NCBI RefSeq assembly: GCF_023638055.1
Contig: NZ_JAKRVY010000004.1
Coordinates: 1-64,000 of the forward strand
Length of the DNA stretch: 64,000 nt
Source: Natranaeroarchaeum aerophilus
GTDB lineage: Archaea > Halobacteriota > Halobacteria > Halobacteriales > Natronoarchaeaceae
Direction of reading: 5' to 3'
The notes under the pieces were generated by a model. The model was not told the origin of the DNA. It was given only the letters and a program-made list of their open reading frames with translations, and ran no database searches. Positions 44,893 to 55,066 of this stretch are shown one piece after another (position 1 is the stretch's first letter; each line of letters opens with the position of its first letter). Both the position numbers and the translations under genes were made by a program.

Positions 44893-46296
44893 ATGGCCAA
44901 CGGAGAAGCCGGCTCGCCGGGACCGAACAGACGACAACTGCTCGGACTCCTCGGGGCTGGCAGTCTCACTGCGCTCTCCGCGGCGATAGTCGCGACCAGT
45001 AGCGCACTCGACGATGATGAACCGGATGACGACGAAGAGAACGGTGAGGAACCGCCTGAAGACGACGATGAGACGGGCGGCGACGAATCGCCGGACCTGT
45101 TTTCAGTCGACTGGGACGGTATCTATGGTGATGGATCCACGGGATCGTTTATCGCTGCAAACCTCGGTGATAGCGGCCTCGAGCTCGGCGGCGTCCAGCT
45201 CGACGAGGACGACGCGGGCGTCGGCTGGCTGGTCGACGGTGCCGATCCCGACAGCGAAACGACTCCCCGAACCTACGTCTCCGAACTGAACCGGTCGAGA
45301 CGGGATCTCGATGAGGGATATGCCATCCACGACTCGATCGAACTCGTCCTCCCGGTCGACGATGGCCGACTGCTCGTTGGCTGGACACACGATATCTCGC
45401 CCGACAGCAAGACGGCGTGGGTCAAACGCGTCGACGGGGAGGGGTCTGTCGAATGGGACGCCGAGTACCCACGACCGGAGATCAACTCCTTTCGGGACGT
45501 CTTCCTCGACGGCGTAGCAACTGCTGATGGCGGTGCTGTTCTCGCTGGTGTCACCCTCGGCTCCGAGTTCGTCGACACACGCCACGGCGACGGCTGGCTG
45601 GCCAAAATCGCTGCTGACGGCGAACTGGAGTGGGAGCAAACGTACAATACAGCCGACACCACACACACTGACTGGACCGAGGACGACCGGCACGATCGGT
45701 TTACAACGATTCAGCGCGTCGAGGAGGGCTATCTGTTAGCTGGCACGACGACGCTCGGCGAGGATTCGTCGGTGGCTCCCTCGGAGCCGTGGATCCTCGC
45801 GGTCGATGACGACGGTGAAGAACGTTGGGAGGTGTACGACGACCGGGAGATCGACGACGATAGCGACCATCGGGATCGGGTAATCGAGGATATCGCGACG
45901 AACGGAGATGGGGTTCTCGCGGCGGGAACCGTTGGGAGCTACGAGTACGCTCGATCGTTCCGGACGAACACCCTCACGGGAGGTGGCTGGCTGGGATACG
46001 TAGAGGATGGGTCGCTCGACTGGGAACAGCGGATCAACGGGACGTCGATACGAACGATTGACTACGTCGGGGACGGATACTACGCCCTCGGCGGCCGACG
46101 TGATGACAGTGCGTGGCTCGGTGTCATCGATTCGGATGGCGAGATCGTCGAGGAAAAACGGCTGCACGAAGCCGATGGTGAGGTACTCGTGACGACGTAC
46201 GAGGAGGGTGAACTGGTGGTAGCCGGACGTCGATTCGACGGAGCGATCCCTGTGGGCTTTGCGGCGGGAGTGTCGGTCGACATTCCGGACGACTGA
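44893..46296 (+). CDS. Tat-exported beta-propeller-like protein
   Basis: 467 residues. The start has a twin-arginine signal, NRRQLLGLLGAGSLTALSAA, followed by a long acidic linker (residues 38-75). The rest repeats short blade-like units ending in W..(I/V).DG(E/D)..W (for example GWLAKIAADGELEWEQTYN, PWILAVDDDGEERWEVYDD, WLGVIDSDGEIVEEKRL), as in PQQ/WD-like propellers. It is probably cell-surface or secreted and folded before export. No enzyme motif found. Role unknown. Confidence 0.8.
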   Translation: MANGEAGSPGPNRRQLLGLLGAGSLTALSAAIVATSSALDDDEPDDDEENGEEPPEDDDETGGDESPDLFSVDWDGIYGDGSTGSFIAANLGDSGLELGGVQLDEDDAGVGWLVDGADPDSETTPRTYVSELNRSRRDLDEGYAIHDSIELVLPVDDGRLLVGWTHDISPDSKTAWVKRVDGEGSVEWDAEYPRPEINSFRDVFLDGVATADGGAVLAGVTLGSEFVDTRHGDGWLAKIAADGELEWEQTYNTADTTHTDWTEDDRHDRFTTIQRVEEGYLLAGTTTLGEDSSVAPSEPWILAVDDDGEERWEVYDDREIDDDSDHRDRVIEDIATNGDGVLAAGTVGSYEYARSFRTNTLTGGGWLGYVEDGSLDWEQRINGTSIRTIDYVGDGYYALGGRRDDSAWLGVIDSDGEIVEEKRLHEADGEVLVTTYEEGELVVAGRRFDGAIPVGFAAGVSVDIPDD

Positions 46297-46387
46297 GCAC
46301 CGTTTCGCCCGGAGAAACTTTATCATAATTGACTGTGTACGAAGCCGTGTGTATGTGTATCACTGATCGGTATCTATGGAGGAGAGT

Positions 46388-47164
46388 ATGAGCGAGACGC
46401 GGTTCGGTGTCGACGGGTCGACCGCAATCATCACTGGATCGTCCAGTGGCATCGGCAAGGCGATCGCCGAGCGGTTCGCCGCCGATGGCGTCGATGTCGT
46501 GCTCTGTTCACGCGAGCAGGACAACGTCGATCCTGTAGCAGAGTCGATCACCGACAGCGATCGACCGGGGTCCGCACTGGCGGTCGAATGTGACGTTACG
46601 GATCGGGATGCCGTCGACGCGCTGGTCGAAACGACAGTCGAGGAGTTCGGCGGTCTCGACGTGCTCGTCAACAACGCCGGCGCGTCGTTCATGGCGGACT
46701 TCGACGGGATCAGCCCGAACGGCTGGGAGACCATCGTCGACATCAATCTGACCGGCACGTACCACTGTACGCAGGCAGCGAGCGAATACCTGAAAGACGG
46801 CGGTGGGTGCGTGATCAACCTCTCCAGCGAGGCGGGACAGGATGGCGCACCGTACATGAGCCATTACGCCGCCGCGAAGGCAGCGGTCATCAACCTCACG
46901 ACGACCCTCGGCCACGAGTGGGCGGGCGACGATGTCCGCGTCAACTGTATCGCGCCCGGCTACGTGGCGACCCCTGGCGTCGAGTCCCAGATGGGCGTCA
47001 CTGCCGAGGAGATCGATCGTGACACGGTCGACCGGACGATTGGGCTGAGCGAGGAGATCGCGGATATCGCACAGTTTCTGGCGAGTAACGCAGCATCCTA
47101 TATCGTCGGCGAGACGATTCGTGCCGCAGGCGCACCCGACATCATGAAATCACCGAGCCAATGA
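46388..47164 (+). CDS. Short-chain dehydrogenase/reductase
   Basis: 258 residues from ATG 46388, chosen because a GGAGGAG Shine-Dalgarno lies 5 bp upstream; the ATG at 46376 is also in frame. The Rossmann motif is ITGSSSGIGKAIAERF, then DVLVNNAGASF, the Ser of the catalytic triad in VINLSSEAGQ and YAAAKAAVINLT (Tyr and Lys). The coenzyme is probably NAD(P); substrate unknown. Its stop overlaps the start of an F420-type reductase gene, so the two are coupled. Confidence 0.9.
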   Translation: MSETRFGVDGSTAIITGSSSGIGKAIAERFAADGVDVVLCSREQDNVDPVAESITDSDRPGSALAVECDVTDRDAVDALVETTVEEFGGLDVLVNNAGASFMADFDGISPNGWETIVDINLTGTYHCTQAASEYLKDGGGCVINLSSEAGQDGAPYMSHYAAAKAAVINLTTTLGHEWAGDDVRVNCIAPGYVATPGVESQMGVTAEEIDRDTVDRTIGLSEEIADIAQFLASNAASYIVGETIRAAGAPDIMKSPSQ

Positions 47165-48165
47165 CAGACCGAGAGATCCATCTTCCAGTCGCCGCACAGA
47201 GCAGTATCGATGGCATCGCCGAAATCACACAGCAAGCCGAATCCGAGGGCTACGTTCGAGCATGGATGCCAGAAACCTGGGGTCGTGACGGCGTCACGAC
47301 GCTGACCACACTCGCCGAACGAACGGACGAAATCGAACTCGGGACCAGCATTGCGAACGTGTTCTCACGCTCGCCCGCGCTGCTCGGCCAGACCGCGGCG
47401 ACGCTTCAGGAGGCCTCAGATGGCCGGTTCCGTCTCGGGATCGGTCCGAGCGGCCCCGCCGTGATCGAGGGCTGGCACGGCGAATCGTTCGAGCGCCCCC
47501 TGCGGCGTACTCGCGAATACGTCGAAATCATCGAGCGCGTCGTCGCGGGCGAGGGGCTGGAGTACGACGGCGACATCTACTCGCTGTCGGGCTTTCGGCT
47601 CCGATTCGATCCGCCCGAGACCCCGCCGCCGATCGACGTCGCAGGAATGGGACCGAAGTCAGTCGAACTCGCGGGACGGTTCGCCGACGGCTGGCACGCG
47701 ACAACCTTCACACCGGATGGGCTGCGCGAGCGACTCGATGATCTCCGACACGGCGCGGAACTGGGTGACAGGTCACCCGATGATGTTCGTGTCTCTCTAT
47801 CCTTGCCGTGTTGCGTACTCGACGACGGGGATCGCGCGCGCAATCTGGCGGCACAGCATCTGGCCTTTTACGTGGGTGCAATGGGCACGTACTATCGGAA
47901 ATCACTCGCACGACAGGGCTACGAAGCGGAAGCCAACGAGATCGCCGCAACCTGGGCCAGCGGTGATCAGGAGGCCGCGATAGCGCTGATCGAAGACGAA
48001 CTGCTCGACGACCTCGCCGTTGCGGGCACGCCCGAACAGGCCCGCGAACAGCTAGAGACGTTCACCGGAATCGAGGGACTCGACGCTGTGGCACTTGCGT
48101 TCCCACGAGGGGCATCGGCGTCTGATATCAGTGCCACCGTCGCGGCAATGGCACCAGATAACTGA
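47161..48165 (+). CDS. F420-dependent oxidoreductase of the luciferase-like (LLM) class
   Basis: 334 residues. The TIM-barrel LLM pattern is clear: AWMPETWGRDGVTTLTTLAE, EIELGTSIANVFSRSPALLG, RFRLGIGPSGPAVIEGWHG, PPIDVAGMGPKSVELAGRFA and DGWHATTFTPDGLRERLDD. The family resembles methylenetetrahydromethanopterin reductases and haloarchaeal F420-linked proteins (TIGR04024). It is coupled to the SDR gene by a 4-bp overlap. Substrate unknown. Confidence 0.85.
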   Translation: MTDREIHLPVAAQSSIDGIAEITQQAESEGYVRAWMPETWGRDGVTTLTTLAERTDEIELGTSIANVFSRSPALLGQTAATLQEASDGRFRLGIGPSGPAVIEGWHGESFERPLRRTREYVEIIERVVAGEGLEYDGDIYSLSGFRLRFDPPETPPPIDVAGMGPKSVELAGRFADGWHATTFTPDGLRERLDDLRHGAELGDRSPDDVRVSLSLPCCVLDDGDRARNLAAQHLAFYVGAMGTYYRKSLARQGYEAEANEIAATWASGDQEAAIALIEDELLDDLAVAGTPEQAREQLETFTGIEGLDAVALAFPRGASASDISATVAAMAPDN

Positions 48166-48307
48166 ACGGATTGCACGGGTATTTCTCACCATCTGTCTGG
48201 CTGTTTGCAACAGTACCGTGGCATGAGCAAGTTTAAATATCGATACCGACTAGCATCGTGACGAACGATTTCCGCCAACATTCCGGCGGGGAGTCTGATC
48301 TGCCACC

Positions 48308-51300
48308 ATGACAATGCGCATTGCAATCGACGAGTACAAGCAAAACCATCGTGAGGACGGCACCCATCCCGGCGAGCGAGCGTCGGTCAATGGGCTGTTT
48401 AGCGGTGACGAGGGACGACTCGTCTACGTTGACCGGGGCGGATCGATCCGCGATTACTCCGGTGCCACATTGAACAAACACGGTATCGAACGCTCGCGTC
48501 TGGGGATCGGCTCGGACGATGGGGTCTACTGGTTCGACGAGATGGAGACGACCCGGCAGACCTACGAGGGTGAGACGACGATGATCGTCACGGAACACGA
48601 CGCCGGCGAGTTCTCCGTCCACCAGTACGATTACACGCTGGATCGGGCACACCTCACCCACGTCGAAGTGCGTGGGGACATGCCAGAGCGCCCACGACTT
48701 GTCGCCACGATGGCGTTTGCGCCCGATGGCCAGTCGAGCAGTGTCGGCAATCTCAAGCATCAGGACGTCGTCGAAGTGTTCCACAACGCCGAACACGATT
48801 ACATCACCGCATCGACAGGCATCCGGAACGTCAGCAGTCAGCGCCGCCAGGGGATGGATGCACTGCTATCGGACGACCCGGGTGGGCTGGGAGTCGACGC
48901 TCACACCGACGATGACCTCTCCGATACGATGGTCGTCGAGACGCTTCTCGATGACGAAGGCGGACATGCACAGTCGACGCTCGTCACGCTGGTCGCCGAT
49001 CATGAGGAGACCAACAGAGACGACGCGCTGGCACACGTCCGGGCGTTCGCAGACCACTACCAGACCGACCGTGCGATTCGCAAGCGTGCGAACCTGCACA
49101 ACTCGATCGCGATCCCAGATATCCCTTCCCGGGACTCAGTCGTCGATGACCTGCGCGCGCTCTCCCTGCTCACTGCGCCGACGGGAGCACGGATCAAGGC
49201 CCCGGAGTTCGACCCGTATCACGTCTACTCCGGCGGCTACGGCTACACCTGGTTCCGAGACGATGCGGAGATCGCCCGACACCTGCTCTCCGTCGACGAG
49301 CAGTTCGGCGTCGACCTCGCCGATCGTCACGCCGACTCGGCCCGACTCTACGCCGACACGCAGCTCTCCGACGGGACGTGGCCACAGCGAGTGTGGGCGC
49401 ACAACGGCGCGCTCGCACCGGGTTGGGGCAACTCTCGTGTTAGCCGTGGCGGCTCCGAGTACGCCGCGGACGGAACCGCAAGCGTGCTGGCGTATCTCGC
49501 GACCTACCTGCGACAGGGCTCTCCCGAGACCGATCTGTTTGCCCGGGTTGAAGAGACGATCCGGGCAGGGTTCGAAGGACTGACCGACCTCCTCGACAAG
49601 GACGGGCTTCCGGAGCCGTGTCTGGACCTCTGGGAGGGCGATACCGGTCGGTTTACTCACACGGCCGCGATGGAACTGCTCGCCTTTTCGGCCATCGCAC
49701 GCGCACCGATCGACCAGGAGTTGACCGAAGCGGCATCGGCACGGGCCAAAGCGATCTACGAGGGTCTCGACGATCGGTACACCGAGGAGGGCATCTTCGA
49801 GCGAAAACCCGGCGACACGACCGCCGACGCGAGCACGCTTGCGCTCGTCGAAGCACACCGTGAGTATGCTCACGGCGTCGGCGACGTCGACGATACCCGG
49901 CTCGATCAGCTCGCCTCACACGTCGACATGACCATCGAGCGGCTCACACGGACTGACGATACCGGCGATCTCTTCGGCCTCTGTCGGTTCGAGGGCGATG
50001 AATTCCGCCAGCGTGGACAGGACGGGGAGAAGGTGTGGCCCCTCGCGACGATCTGGGGGGCCGAGGCCCTCGCGGCGCTGGGCGGCCTCGTCGAGGACGA
50101 GGAGTGGGAAGAGCAGATGTTCGAGTGGTCCAGAGAGCTGCTCGCCGCCGTCGAGTCGGAGGGACAGCTTGTCGGCGAGTCCGGGTATCTCTCCGAGCAG
50201 GTGTTCGATGACGGACGTGCCGACAGCGCGACGCCACTGGCATGGTCACACGCGAAACGATCGGGGACGATCGCGACGCTACAGAAGGTCGGTGGGTTCA
50301 GTACGACCTCGCAGACGACGCAGCCGGTCGGCCCGGCAGTGGCATCCACGTGGACCACTGGCGAAAAGTACGGAATCGGGACGGCTGCAGACCACGGCAC
50401 TGAATCACCCTCGCGGGTCTGGTTCACGCTGACAGAGGGGGCACTTACCGAGCCACGCTTCCCGCGGGCCGACCTGATGAACTTCCGGACGCTCGATTTC
50501 CTCGTCGTCGACGCCGACGAGGAGTCGACCTATACCGCGCGAACCCACAACGAGAGTCGGACCGACGACTCGCTGGAGACGATCGAGCGTGAAACCGAAA
50601 TGGTCGGCTCCGACTCGCTGGTCTACCGACAGACCATCACCGAGACCGGATCGAACGGTCACGGCTGGGAGATCGTCGTCGAGTACATCACCGATCCGGA
50701 GACAGAGACGATCCTGATGGACTTCGGCTTTACCGCGACCGACAGCAACCAGTACGATATCTACGTCGTCGGTGACGCCGCGCTCTCGGGCTACATGCAG
50801 GGCACGGAGACCGAACTCGTCGAGGATACCGACGGCTACGCGCTGACTGCGTGGGACGTCGAGGCGGCGGAAGACCCCGCCTTCGTCGATCCGAACGGCG
50901 AGCCGTACCAGGTGGCTGCCGCGCTTGCCTCGCATCGATCCTTCGACTGGGCGACCGTCGGCCGCGCGGGACAGGAGCATCTCGCTCGTCTGTTCGCAGA
51001 CGGGGAGACGATCGAATCCGTCGAACACGCAGATCCCGGCCACGGCGTGCTCGTCGGGCGGGTGGGTGAACGGACCGGATCGATCGCGGACACGATCGCG
51101 CTTGGCTTCGCGGAGAACGCGGATACCGAACGCGCGTTTACCGAAGCCCAGCGTGCACTTTCGCGGGGCTACGTCGGCGTCAGAAGCGAGTACGTCGATA
51201 GCTGGCAATCCTACACCGATTCGATCGAGCTTCCGGAGTCCGTACAGTCTAGCCCGGTGCTCGCGAACCAGTACCGTGCAGCCGCGATGGTGCTCAAAGC

Positions 51301-52792
51301 CGTCGAGGACAAGACGTTCGTCGGCGCTGGGATCGCCAGTCCGTCGGTGCCGTGGGGCGTCAACGTCGACGCGGAGAACCCGATGGACTTCGGTTACAAC
51401 TTCACCTGGTCCCGTGACCTCTATCAGGTGTTCACCGCGCTGGAGGCGATCGGCGACCTCGAAAGCGCCATCGAGGCGACCGAGTACATCTACGATTACC
51501 AGCAGCGACCGAACGGGTTCATCTCGCAGAACACCTACCTCGACGGACGGATCCGGTGGGGCGGCGAACAACTCGACAACGTGGCGTTCCCGTCGGTGAT
51601 GGCCTATCAGCTCTACGCTGACCACGGCATCGAGTTCGACGACGTCGTCTACGAGTACGATCACGTCCGCCGATCCGTCGAGTATATGCTCCGCTCGGGG
51701 CCACGAAGCGGCCAGGAGCGCTGGGAGGAGGAAGCGGGCTACTCGCCGTCGACGATCGCCGCCGAGATCGCCGGGATCGCCTGTGCGGCACCGTTAGCGG
51801 ACGCGGAAGGCAAGCGCGCAGACGCGCTTGCGTACCTCGGTTTTGCCGACTACTGGCGAACCGGCGTCGACCGCTGGTGTGCGACCTACGAGGGGACCGA
51901 ACGACACGGCGATGTGCCGTACTACATTCGTGTCTCCCGAAACGGGGATCCCGACAGCGGCGTCAAACGCGAACTGGCGAACAACGGGCCAACGCTGGAC
52001 GAACGGGATATCATCGACGGTGGATTCCTCGAACTCGTCAGGCTTGGTATCCGCGAACCCGACTACGAGCTCATCGAGAACTCGATCGAGGTCGCCGACG
52101 ACACGATTCGCGTCGAGACACCGAACGGCCCCGGCTGGTACCGGTACAACGGAGACTGCTACGGTGAAATGAGCGAGGTAGAACCGGACGAGGGTGGCCC
52201 GTGGGCACTCGACCGACAGGGAGCCGGTCGGCTCTGGCCGATCTTCACCGGCGAACGCGCCGAATACGAACTACTCGCCGGCACCGATGGCGGCGAGGAG
52301 GATCCCCAGCGGCTGCTCGAAACGATGCAGCAGTTCGCAAACTCCGCGCGGATGATTCCCGAACAGGTCTGGGACCGTGAGTACCCGACCGAGTACGGGT
52401 GGGAGTTCGGCGAGGGAACCGGCGCTGCCACGCCGCTGGCGTGGAGTATGGCACAATTCATTCGGCTCGCCGACGGCATCGACGCTGGCACGCCAGTTGA
52501 AACGCCAACGTTCGTGCAAGAGCGATACACCGTGCACGATCCGGACGGCCCGCCGCTGGCGGTCGACGAGATCACGATCGAGAACGAGACGGCGACTGTC
52601 ACCGGAACGACACGTGGCGACAGCGTCGTCCTCTGGACCCACGACGATACGCAGCTGTATTCCGTCGGCGACGGTGACTTCGAGGGTACCGTCGAGGTCG
52701 GCCCAAGTACCGAGTCGGTGACTGTCATCGCGGCGACCGACGCCGACGAACTCGAACAGGTCGGTACGACGCTCACGACGGTCGGCATCTGA
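48308..52792 (+). CDS. Double-domain glucoamylase (tandem GH15)
   Basis: 1494 residues, about twice a normal glucoamylase. The first half (about 1-660) is a GH15-type unit: FRDDAEIARHL, WPQRVWAHNGALAPGW, EPCLDLWEGDTGRF (Glu about 441) and GYLSEQVFDDGRADSATPL (Glu about 628). The second half (about 670-1440) is a complete bacterial-type glucoamylase: an N-domain, then FTWSRDLYQVFTA, QQRPNGFISQNTYLDG, WEEEAGYSPSTIAAEI (Glu about 1140) and IPEQVWDREYPTEYGWEFGE (Glu about 1350). A short beta-rich tail follows. No signal peptide, so cytoplasmic glycogen or maltodextrin breakdown is likely. malQ follows. TATA-like AGTTTAAATA near 48229. Confidence 0.88.
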   Translation: MTMRIAIDEYKQNHREDGTHPGERASVNGLFSGDEGRLVYVDRGGSIRDYSGATLNKHGIERSRLGIGSDDGVYWFDEMETTRQTYEGETTMIVTEHDAGEFSVHQYDYTLDRAHLTHVEVRGDMPERPRLVATMAFAPDGQSSSVGNLKHQDVVEVFHNAEHDYITASTGIRNVSSQRRQGMDALLSDDPGGLGVDAHTDDDLSDTMVVETLLDDEGGHAQSTLVTLVADHEETNRDDALAHVRAFADHYQTDRAIRKRANLHNSIAIPDIPSRDSVVDDLRALSLLTAPTGARIKAPEFDPYHVYSGGYGYTWFRDDAEIARHLLSVDEQFGVDLADRHADSARLYADTQLSDGTWPQRVWAHNGALAPGWGNSRVSRGGSEYAADGTASVLAYLATYLRQGSPETDLFARVEETIRAGFEGLTDLLDKDGLPEPCLDLWEGDTGRFTHTAAMELLAFSAIARAPIDQELTEAASARAKAIYEGLDDRYTEEGIFERKPGDTTADASTLALVEAHREYAHGVGDVDDTRLDQLASHVDMTIERLTRTDDTGDLFGLCRFEGDEFRQRGQDGEKVWPLATIWGAEALAALGGLVEDEEWEEQMFEWSRELLAAVESEGQLVGESGYLSEQVFDDGRADSATPLAWSHAKRSGTIATLQKVGGFSTTSQTTQPVGPAVASTWTTGEKYGIGTAADHGTESPSRVWFTLTEGALTEPRFPRADLMNFRTLDFLVVDADEESTYTARTHNESRTDDSLETIERETEMVGSDSLVYRQTITETGSNGHGWEIVVEYITDPETETILMDFGFTATDSNQYDIYVVGDAALSGYMQGTETELVEDTDGYALTAWDVEAAEDPAFVDPNGEPYQVAAALASHRSFDWATVGRAGQEHLARLFADGETIESVEHADPGHGVLVGRVGERTGSIADTIALGFAENADTERAFTEAQRALSRGYVGVRSEYVDSWQSYTDSIELPESVQSSPVLANQYRAAAMVLKAVEDKTFVGAGIASPSVPWGVNVDAENPMDFGYNFTWSRDLYQVFTALEAIGDLESAIEATEYIYDYQQRPNGFISQNTYLDGRIRWGGEQLDNVAFPSVMAYQLYADHGIEFDDVVYEYDHVRRSVEYMLRSGPRSGQERWEEEAGYSPSTIAAEIAGIACAAPLADAEGKRADALAYLGFADYWRTGVDRWCATYEGTERHGDVPYYIRVSRNGDPDSGVKRELANNGPTLDERDIIDGGFLELVRLGIREPDYELIENSIEVADDTIRVETPNGPGWYRYNGDCYGEMSEVEPDEGGPWALDRQGAGRLWPIFTGERAEYELLAGTDGGEEDPQRLLETMQQFANSARMIPEQVWDREYPTEYGWEFGEGTGAATPLAWSMAQFIRLADGIDAGTPVETPTFVQERYTVHDPDGPPLAVDEITIENETATVTGTTRGDSVVLWTHDDTQLYSVGDGDFEGTVEVGPSTESVTVIAATDADELEQVGTTLTTVGI

Positions 52793-52863
52793 CAGGTGTG
52801 ACTCCGTCTCACTGACGAGACGGTTGCACCACGTTTACTACACTCGCCTCTGAAAGTAATTCT

Positions 52864-54351
52864 ATGAGCCGGTTTTCACGTCAAAGCGGGGTGTTCGCGC
52901 ACCCGACATCGCTGCCCAGTACTCACGGTATCGGATCGATCGGACAGCCATCCCGGGAGTTCATTGACACGCTCGCCGAAGCCGATCAGTCGCTCTGGCA
53001 ACTGTGCCCACTCGGACCGATCTCCAGTATCCACGGCAACTCGCCGTACCAGGCGTACTCCGCATTCGCCATCGAACCGCTCCTGATTGACCTCGACGTG
53101 CTGGTCGAAGAGGAACTACTCACACCCCAGGAAGCGACACCTGCCGAGCCGTTCTCGGATGAGTACGTCGACTATGATGCTGTCCGTGAGTTCAAATATC
53201 CACTTCTCCGGACGGCGTTCGACCGGTTCGACGATGATCGCCCCGACGAACTGTGGGACGCGTTCGAGCGCTTCCGCGAGGAGACGGGCTGGCTGGAGAA
53301 TTACGCGCTGTTTCGCGCGCTGAAACGCGAGTTCGACGGAGAGGCCTGGACCGACTGGCCCGAGCCAGTCGCGCTACGCGAGCCCGACGCCCTCGACGAG
53401 TACCGCGAGGAACTGGCTGACGAGATCCGCTATCGGGCGTTTCTGCAGTTTGTCGCCGCCCGGCAGTGGGACCGACTCAGAGCTCACGCCGAGCAACGCG
53501 GCGTCCAGGTAGTCGGAGACCTCCCGATCTACGTCGCACAGGATAGCGCCGACGTCTGGGCCAACCCCGAACTGTTCGAACTCGACGAGGACGGCACGCC
53601 GAAGGACGTCTCGGGCGTCCCAGCGGACGAGGTCAACCCCGCACAGAAGTGGGGGCCGCCAGTTTACGACTGGGCCGAACACGAGGCCTCGGGCTACGAG
53701 TGGTGGATCGCCCGACTCGAACGGCAGCTCGAACTCGCCGATATCGTACGGCTCGACCACTTCCGTGGCTTCAAGGAGTACTACGCCATTCCCGCCGATG
53801 GTGACGGAGACGAGGGCGAATGGCGAGACGGACCCGGAATCGACTTTTTCGATCGGATCGAAGCGGAACTCGGCGAGCTTCCCTTTATCGCCGAGGACAT
53901 CGGCTTCATCACCGAGGAGATCACCCAGCTTCGCCGCGATATCGACGCACCCGGGATGAAAGTGATGCAGTACGCCGACTGGTGTTCCGAAGACCACATC
54001 TACCTTCCACACACCTACGAAGAGGACACCGTCGCGTATCCCGGCACCCACGACACGAACACGGTTCGAGGATGGTACGAAGCGCTGGACAACGAGCAGG
54101 TCGACTGCCTTCACTACTACCTCGGGAGCGACGGCAGCGAGATCCACTGGGACATGATCGAACGCGCCTGGCACACTGCCTCCTCGCTGGCGGTCGTCCC
54201 GCTACAGGACCTGTACGGTCTCGGTGCCGAAGCGCGGTTCAATACGCCGGGAACCGAGAGCGGCAACTGGGACTGGCGCTGTACCGACGAGCTACTTGAG
54301 GCGTTCCCGACCGACCGCCTGCGGACGATCACCGACGAAGCGGGTCGGTAG
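52864..54351 (+). CDS. malQ: 4-alpha-glucanotransferase (GH77)
   Basis: 495 residues. GH77 motifs are visible: FAHPTSLPSTHGIGSIG, GPISSIHGNSPYQAYSAFA, QVVGDLPIYVAQDSADVWAN, DIVRLDHFRGFKEYYAIP (nucleophile Asp), PFIAEDIGFIT (acid/base Glu) and YPGTHDTNTVRGWY. It transfers glucan chains to another acceptor. It lies 71 bp after the double glucoamylase, in the same direction, forming a starch/maltodextrin module. Length is typical. Confidence 0.95.
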   Translation: MSRFSRQSGVFAHPTSLPSTHGIGSIGQPSREFIDTLAEADQSLWQLCPLGPISSIHGNSPYQAYSAFAIEPLLIDLDVLVEEELLTPQEATPAEPFSDEYVDYDAVREFKYPLLRTAFDRFDDDRPDELWDAFERFREETGWLENYALFRALKREFDGEAWTDWPEPVALREPDALDEYREELADEIRYRAFLQFVAARQWDRLRAHAEQRGVQVVGDLPIYVAQDSADVWANPELFELDEDGTPKDVSGVPADEVNPAQKWGPPVYDWAEHEASGYEWWIARLERQLELADIVRLDHFRGFKEYYAIPADGDGDEGEWRDGPGIDFFDRIEAELGELPFIAEDIGFITEEITQLRRDIDAPGMKVMQYADWCSEDHIYLPHTYEEDTVAYPGTHDTNTVRGWYEALDNEQVDCLHYYLGSDGSEIHWDMIERAWHTASSLAVVPLQDLYGLGAEARFNTPGTESGNWDWRCTDELLEAFPTDRLRTITDEAGR

Positions 54352-54497
54352 GCTCCCGAGCGGATTGTACAGGTCCGTCTCCTGCTGAAAGAGTTCGACA
54401 GATACCGTCTCCGGATGTCTATTAAACCACTGATATGTAGGGTGTATTTAGCCACGCTGATAGCTTGGTCTGTCCCACCCCGAATATATTTTCTCCA

Positions 54498-54572
54498 CCC
54501 GAATCGGGTATATTACACATACCGGCCACATGAGCGATGATCGGCAGACACACATGGCGATTCGTGTGTGTC
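54498..54572. promoter_or_regulatory. Palindrome, TATA-like site and inverted repeat before padR
   Basis: CCCGAATCGGG (54498-54508) is followed at once by a TATA-like TATATTAC. Downstream, GACACACA (54547-54554) and TGTGTGTC (54565-54572) form an 8-bp inverted repeat that would lie in the leader. Either could bind the PadR regulator encoded next. Confidence 0.45.
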
Positions 54573-54619
54573 GGAGCGTTAGACTTAACATGATACGGGA
54601 ACTATTACCCTACATTCAC

Positions 54620-54916
54620 ATGTACGATCTGACCGGATTCCAGCGCGACCTGCTGTACGTCATTGCCGGACTCGATGATCCCCATGGGCTGGCGATCAAA
54701 GACGAACTCGAAGAGTACTACGAAAGCGAGATCCACCATGGCCGACTCTACCCGAACCTCGACACGCTGGTCGAGAAAGGACTCGCCGAAAAAGGGGAAC
54801 TCGACCGACGGACGAACTTCTACTCGCTCACCGCTCGCGGTAGCCGTGAGATCGAAGCGCGCCGCGAGTGGGAGGCCGAGTACGTCGACGAGTCGGTGTC
54901 GGTTACGGCGAACTGA
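54620..54916 (+). CDS. PadR-family winged-helix regulator
   Basis: 98 residues from the ATG at 54620 (MYDLTGFQRDLLYVIAGLDD); an in-frame extension to 54530 is unlike the family. The wing is HHGRLYPNLDTLVEKGLAEKG and LTARGSREIEARREWEAEYV ends it, as in the small single-domain haloarchaeal PadR proteins. It binds DNA as a dimer. It sits between the starch module and the defence island; its targets are unknown. Confidence 0.85.
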   Translation: MYDLTGFQRDLLYVIAGLDDPHGLAIKDELEEYYESEIHHGRLYPNLDTLVEKGLAEKGELDRRTNFYSLTARGSREIEARREWEAEYVDESVSVTAN

Positions 54917-55066
54917 TCACTGCGTTGCCGCTTCGGTCGCCCCGCCCGACTTGAGATCTCTCCCCGTCGTACACTCGACACAGCCGCTGACGTTCTCCTG
55001 GTTGTCACCGAACACGCGAGCGAAGTCTCGGGTCACGAACGCCCCACAGTTGTTGCACGTTGGCAT
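54917..55066 (-). CDS. Small zinc-finger protein (49 aa)
   Basis: ATG at 55066, stop TGA 54917-54919, directly convergent with padR. The product MPTCNNCGAFVTRDFARVFG with GCVECTTGRDLK has two CxxC pairs, typical of the many small haloarchaeal zinc-finger proteins (DUF7563-like). The Cys pairs could form one zinc ribbon. Such proteins are often regulators. It is not long enough for most gene finders. Confidence 0.7.
   Translation of the reverse strand: MPTCNNCGAFVTRDFARVFGDNQENVSGCVECTTGRDLKSGGATEAATQ

Noticed and set aside
50405-51664. A 419-codon minus-strand frame
   Set aside because: Antisense shadow of the double glucoamylase.
53374-54174. A 266-codon minus-strand frame
   Set aside because: Antisense shadow of malQ.
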